From: JASGDC01 sp047605865
GTDB taxonomy: Bacteria > Actinomycetota > Actinomycetes > Actinomycetales > Micrococcaceae
Direction of reading: 5' to 3'
NCBI GenBank assembly: GCA_047605865.1
Contig: JASGFC010000001.1
Span: 18,097-82,096, forward strand
Length of the DNA stretch: 64,000 nucleotides
Of the stretch, positions 61,400 through 64,000 are shown piece by piece. Position 1 is the stretch's first letter, and each line of letters begins with the position of its first letter. The notes below the pieces were generated by a model. The model did not search any database and was not told the origin of the DNA. It saw nothing but the letters and a program-made list of their open reading frames with translations. Both the position numbers and the translations under genes were made by a program.

Positions 61400-62482
61400 T
61401 TAAGAGTTATTGCAGTTCTTTTCTGCTAACTTAGCACTCTTACGACCACCAAGAGCACGATCATCATCTTTAATCATTGACCTTAACTCTTTAGGCAGTG
61501 AGAATAATAAATCTTCTTCAGCGGTCACAACTTCTTCTACATTGTTGTACCCGTAATCAGCGAGCAACTTGATAACCTCTTGCACTAAGACTTCAGGGAC
61601 AGAAGCTCCAGAGGTAACACCAACAGTACTGACACCCTCAAACCATTTTTCATTAACTTCTTGAGCAAAGTCTACGCGGTGAGCAGCCTTGGCACCATAA
61701 TCCAAAGCAACTTCAACAAGACGCACAGAGTTAGACGAATTAGAAGAACCCACAACAATGACTAAATCAGATTGTGGAGCAATCTTTTTAATGGCGACTT
61801 GGCGGTTCGTTGTGGCATAGCAAATATCATCGCTAGGCGGGTCTTGAAGTTTAGGGAAACGCTTCTTCAAAAGACGTACTGTTTCCATTGTTTCATCCAC
61901 ACTCAAAGTGGTTTGAGAAATCCAGATGACCTTTTCAGGGTCCCGAACCTGAACTTTATCTACCTCTTCAGGACCATTCACTAACTGAATATGCTCCGGA
62001 GCCTCGCCCATCGTGCCTTCAACCTCTTCATGACCCTCGTGTCCCACAAGGATGATGTCATAATCACCTTTAGCAAAACGAACTGCTTCACGATGAACTT
62101 TAGTCACCAAAGGGCAGGTAGCGTCAATTGTTTTTAAACCACGATCCGCAGCGTTCTTCACCACTGCAGGCGAAACACCATGAGCAGAAAAGACTGTTAA
62201 TGCACCTTCTGGCACTTCATCTACCTCGTCAACAAAAATAGCGCCTTTATCCTCTAAAGTTTTGACCACATGAACGTTGTGCACAATTTGTTTACGCACA
62301 TAAACTGGCGCTCCATGATGTTCCAGTGCCTTTTCTACAGCAATAACAGCACGATCAACTCCAGCACAATAGCCACGAGGAGCAGCGAGTAGCACTTTCT
62401 TTTCGCCTTGAGGAATATCTAAGTCTTCGGGTTTAATGCGTTTCCTAGGAACTATAGGAGTGTTAAGGGATACAGAAGTCAT
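61400..62482 (-). CDS. ispH: 4-hydroxy-3-methylbut-2-enyl diphosphate reductase
   Basis: Last enzyme of the MEP isoprenoid route, iron-sulfur protein of 360 residues. The three cluster cysteines appear in PRGYCAGVDRAV (Cys39), DATCPLVTKVH and DICYATTNRQ. Leaderless start after TAAAAT-N6. C-terminal tail is Lys-rich. Confidence 0.97.
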   Translation of the reverse strand: MTSVSLNTPIVPRKRIKPEDLDIPQGEKKVLLAAPRGYCAGVDRAVIAVEKALEHHGAPVYVRKQIVHNVHVVKTLEDKGAIFVDEVDEVPEGALTVFSAHGVSPAVVKNAADRGLKTIDATCPLVTKVHREAVRFAKGDYDIILVGHEGHEEVEGTMGEAPEHIQLVNGPEEVDKVQVRDPEKVIWISQTTLSVDETMETVRLLKKRFPKLQDPPSDDICYATTNRQVAIKKIAPQSDLVIVVGSSNSSNSVRLVEVALDYGAKAAHRVDFAQEVNEKWFEGVSTVGVTSGASVPEVLVQEVIKLLADYGYNNVEEVVTAEEDLLFSLPKELRSMIKDDDRALGGRKSAKLAEKNCNNS

Positions 62483-62488
62483 ATTCCA

Positions 62489-62494
62489 ATTTTA
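62489..62494 (-). promoter_or_regulatory. -10 box of leaderless ispH promoter
   Basis: Minus-strand TAAAAT, then TGGAAT, then ATG. Confidence 0.55.
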
Positions 62495-62569
62495 GCTCAC
62501 TTGTGGCCAACAGACCTGAACGTGTTTAACCACTCTTACATACTCCACTGTTCATGAAGACAAAATGTG

Positions 62570-62575
62570 TAAGAT
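62570..62575 (+). promoter_or_regulatory. -10 box of leaderless xseA promoter
   Basis: TAAGAT, then GAACTT, then ATG 62582. Confidence 0.6.
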
Positions 62576-62581
62576 GAACTT

Positions 62582-63820
62582 ATGAGTAATCTCCCAGAAT
62601 ATGCGAGCCAAACAACTCCAGAAAACCCGTGGCCAGTATCCCATTTTTCTGAACAGCTTAAAAAGCATATCGAAAAAGCTCCTGCTACCTGGATTGAGGG
62701 AGAGATTTTACAGTTCAACCAACGTAGTGGTACTTCTTTTCTTACTCTTAAAGACCTTTCAGCAAATGCTGCTGCACAATTGACCATCTGGCAAAGTGTG
62801 CTTTCTAAACTGCCAGTAACACTTCAAGAAGGCAATCGTGTAGTTGCCTATGTTAAAGCTAATTATTGGATTGCCGGTGGTAGGCTATCCATGCAAACTA
62901 TGGACATTAGACCTGTTGGCGAAGGTGAACTCTTACTACGAATAGAACAACTTAAAAATGCGCTCGCCCAAGAGGGTCTGTTTAATGAGGAGCATAAAAA
63001 ATCATTACCTTACTTACCGCAACGTATTGGCCTTGTTACAGGTAAAGATTCAGATGCCTTAAAAGACGTGCTTCAAAATGCTCGCCGACGTTGGCCAGCA
63101 GTACAATTTGAGATTCGTGAAGTCGCAGTACAAGGCAAAAACGCAGTGCAGGAAGTCTGTGAAGCTATCAAATACCTTGATGCACAAGAAACTGTAGATG
63201 TTATTATCGTGGCCAGAGGTGGTGGAAGTGTTGAAGACCTCATGCCTTTTAATGACGAGCAAATGGTGCGTACTATTTTTGCCGCGCAAACACCTATTGT
63301 TTCAGCAATTGGGCATGAAGCTAACAGGCCAATCATTGATGAAGTAGCAGACCTTCGTGCTTCTACGCCCACCGATGCTGCTAAGCGAACCGTTCCAGAT
63401 TTAGAAGAGCAGCAAGATTTAATTCAAGAAGCACAAGAACGTATGCGCAACTATATGCAAAGCTTTTACCTTCGAGAGATGGATGGTTTACATTCTTACC
63501 TTGATCGTCCAGTGCTTAAAAACCCTTGGGGCAGTTTTGAAGTCAAAGAACAAGAGCTTCTCCAACTCAAGAACAGAGCTACTCTTGCTATTAAAAATAG
63601 AGTGCAGTTAGAAGATTCAAACCTTACTAGCAAGGTCACTTTACTCAAAGCACTATCACCACAACATATCCTAGACCGCGGTTACGCAGTCATTAGAAAT
63701 CAAAATTTAGAACTTGTTAAATCCGTTAATGACACCACAGCAAGTGGCGAGCTTATCATTGCTCTTGCTGATGGTGTTCTCGATGCCACGGTACACAATA
63801 TCAGGAGGAAAGATGGCTGA
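62582..63820 (+). CDS. xseA: Exodeoxyribonuclease VII large subunit
   Basis: Single-strand DNA exonuclease subunit, 412 residues. N-terminal OB-fold (WIEGEILQFNQRSGTSFLTL), LVTGKDSDALKDVLQNARRRWP, VIIVARGGGSVEDLMPFND and VSAIGHEANRPIIDEVADLR with ASTPTDAAK. Coiled-coil about 280-350. Leaderless start. Overlaps xseB by 8 nt. Confidence 0.96.
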   Translation: MSNLPEYASQTTPENPWPVSHFSEQLKKHIEKAPATWIEGEILQFNQRSGTSFLTLKDLSANAAAQLTIWQSVLSKLPVTLQEGNRVVAYVKANYWIAGGRLSMQTMDIRPVGEGELLLRIEQLKNALAQEGLFNEEHKKSLPYLPQRIGLVTGKDSDALKDVLQNARRRWPAVQFEIREVAVQGKNAVQEVCEAIKYLDAQETVDVIIVARGGGSVEDLMPFNDEQMVRTIFAAQTPIVSAIGHEANRPIIDEVADLRASTPTDAAKRTVPDLEEQQDLIQEAQERMRNYMQSFYLREMDGLHSYLDRPVLKNPWGSFEVKEQELLQLKNRATLAIKNRVQLEDSNLTSKVTLLKALSPQHILDRGYAVIRNQNLELVKSVNDTTASGELIIALADGVLDATVHNIRRKDG

Positions 63821-64000
63821 ACAACTACCAGAAGATATTACATCTCTAAGCTATGAAAAAGCACGCGATGAACTCATTGGCATAGTTTCTGAACTAGAAT
63901 CTGGCCAAGCTCCCCTTGAAGAATCTATGAAGCTCTGGGAACGTGGCGAACAACTTGCACAACACTGCAAAAACAACCTCGATGGCGTTAAAAAGAAACT
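63813..64000 (+). CDS. xseB: Exodeoxyribonuclease VII small subunit (cut by window edge)
   Basis: The first 62 residues are visible: LSYEKARDELIGIVSELESG then QAPLEESMKLWERGEQLAQHC, the whole XseB helical core. ATG 63813 has AGGAGG 5-6 nt upstream and overlaps the xseA stop, so translation is coupled. The stop lies beyond the window. Confidence 0.95.
   Translation, partial: MAEQLPEDITSLSYEKARDELIGIVSELESGQAPLEESMKLWERGEQLAQHCKNNLDGVKKK

Noticed and set aside
1..64000. Insertion sequences, integrases, toxin-antitoxin pairs and CRISPR-cas genes
   Set aside because: None was found in any frame; accessory genes here lack recognisable mobility functions.

Overview
The window looks like chromosomal DNA of a low-GC actinobacterium (GC roughly 40 % by eye; family not determinable, Actinomycetaceae-like or a neighbouring group is a guess). 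Grounds: actinobacterial markers (NucS/EndoMS, DUF3046 and DUF3039 proteins, ClgR-like regulator, Cds1-type cysteine desulfhydrase, ACT-domain malic enzyme, Rho with a long Arg/Asn-rich insert), actinobacterial gene order (argS-lysA, recA-recX, miaB-miaA-dapF-hflX, dapA-thyX-dapB, fdxA-dapC), and many genes with a TANNNT hexamer exactly 6-7 nt before the start codon, the signature of leaderless mRNAs.

Layout. 1-5.5 kb: 3' truncated rho, a secreted Tat-motif protein, and argS-lysA. 5.6-7.6 kb: accessory stretch with an unknown protein, a VOC protein with an apparent 5' frameshift, a RibD/DHFR-like reductase, then tRNA-Arg(CCG). 7.8-10.7 kb: ABC exporter divergent from a TrmB-like regulator. 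10.7-18.2 kb: dinG, hflX, an RsmC-like methyltransferase, dapF, miaA, miaB. 18.2-21.8 kb: an island between miaB and recX, bounded by two 109-nt direct repeats, holding a c-di-AMP riboswitch with an NlpC/P60 hydrolase, a HAD phosphatase-PhzF pair and a second Tat-motif protein behind a poly-C promoter. 21.8-35.7 kb: recX, recA, DUF3046, ClgR-like, cinA, pgsA, ftsK, rnj, dapA, thyX, an acyltransferase-like membrane protein, dapB, DUF3039, nagB. 35.7-46.9 kb: malic enzyme, CnoX-like thioredoxin, two unknown envelope proteins, AI-2E permease, hydrolase, nucS-nagA-csp, HIT, Cds1, CorA. 46.9-52.8 kb: metallohydrolase, gltA, dapC, fdxA, membrane protein, typA. 52.9-59 kb: an Opp-type peptide ABC system with an unusual repeat-rich N-terminus on its fused ATPase. 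59.3-64 kb: ychF, a DUF3800 gene broken by a 13-bp tandem duplication, ispH, xseA and the start of xseB.

Pathways meet as follows: dapA, dapB, dapC, dapF and lysA cover most of the meso-diaminopimelate/lysine route; nagA and nagB feed amino-sugar carbon to glycolysis; gltA and malic enzyme link to the TCA cycle; opp imports peptides. The most interesting signals are candidate contingency loci: two paralogous-looking Tat-exported proteins each with a poly-C tract inside the -35/-10 spacer of its promoter, and a DUF3800 gene switched off by a perfectly reversible 13-bp duplication.
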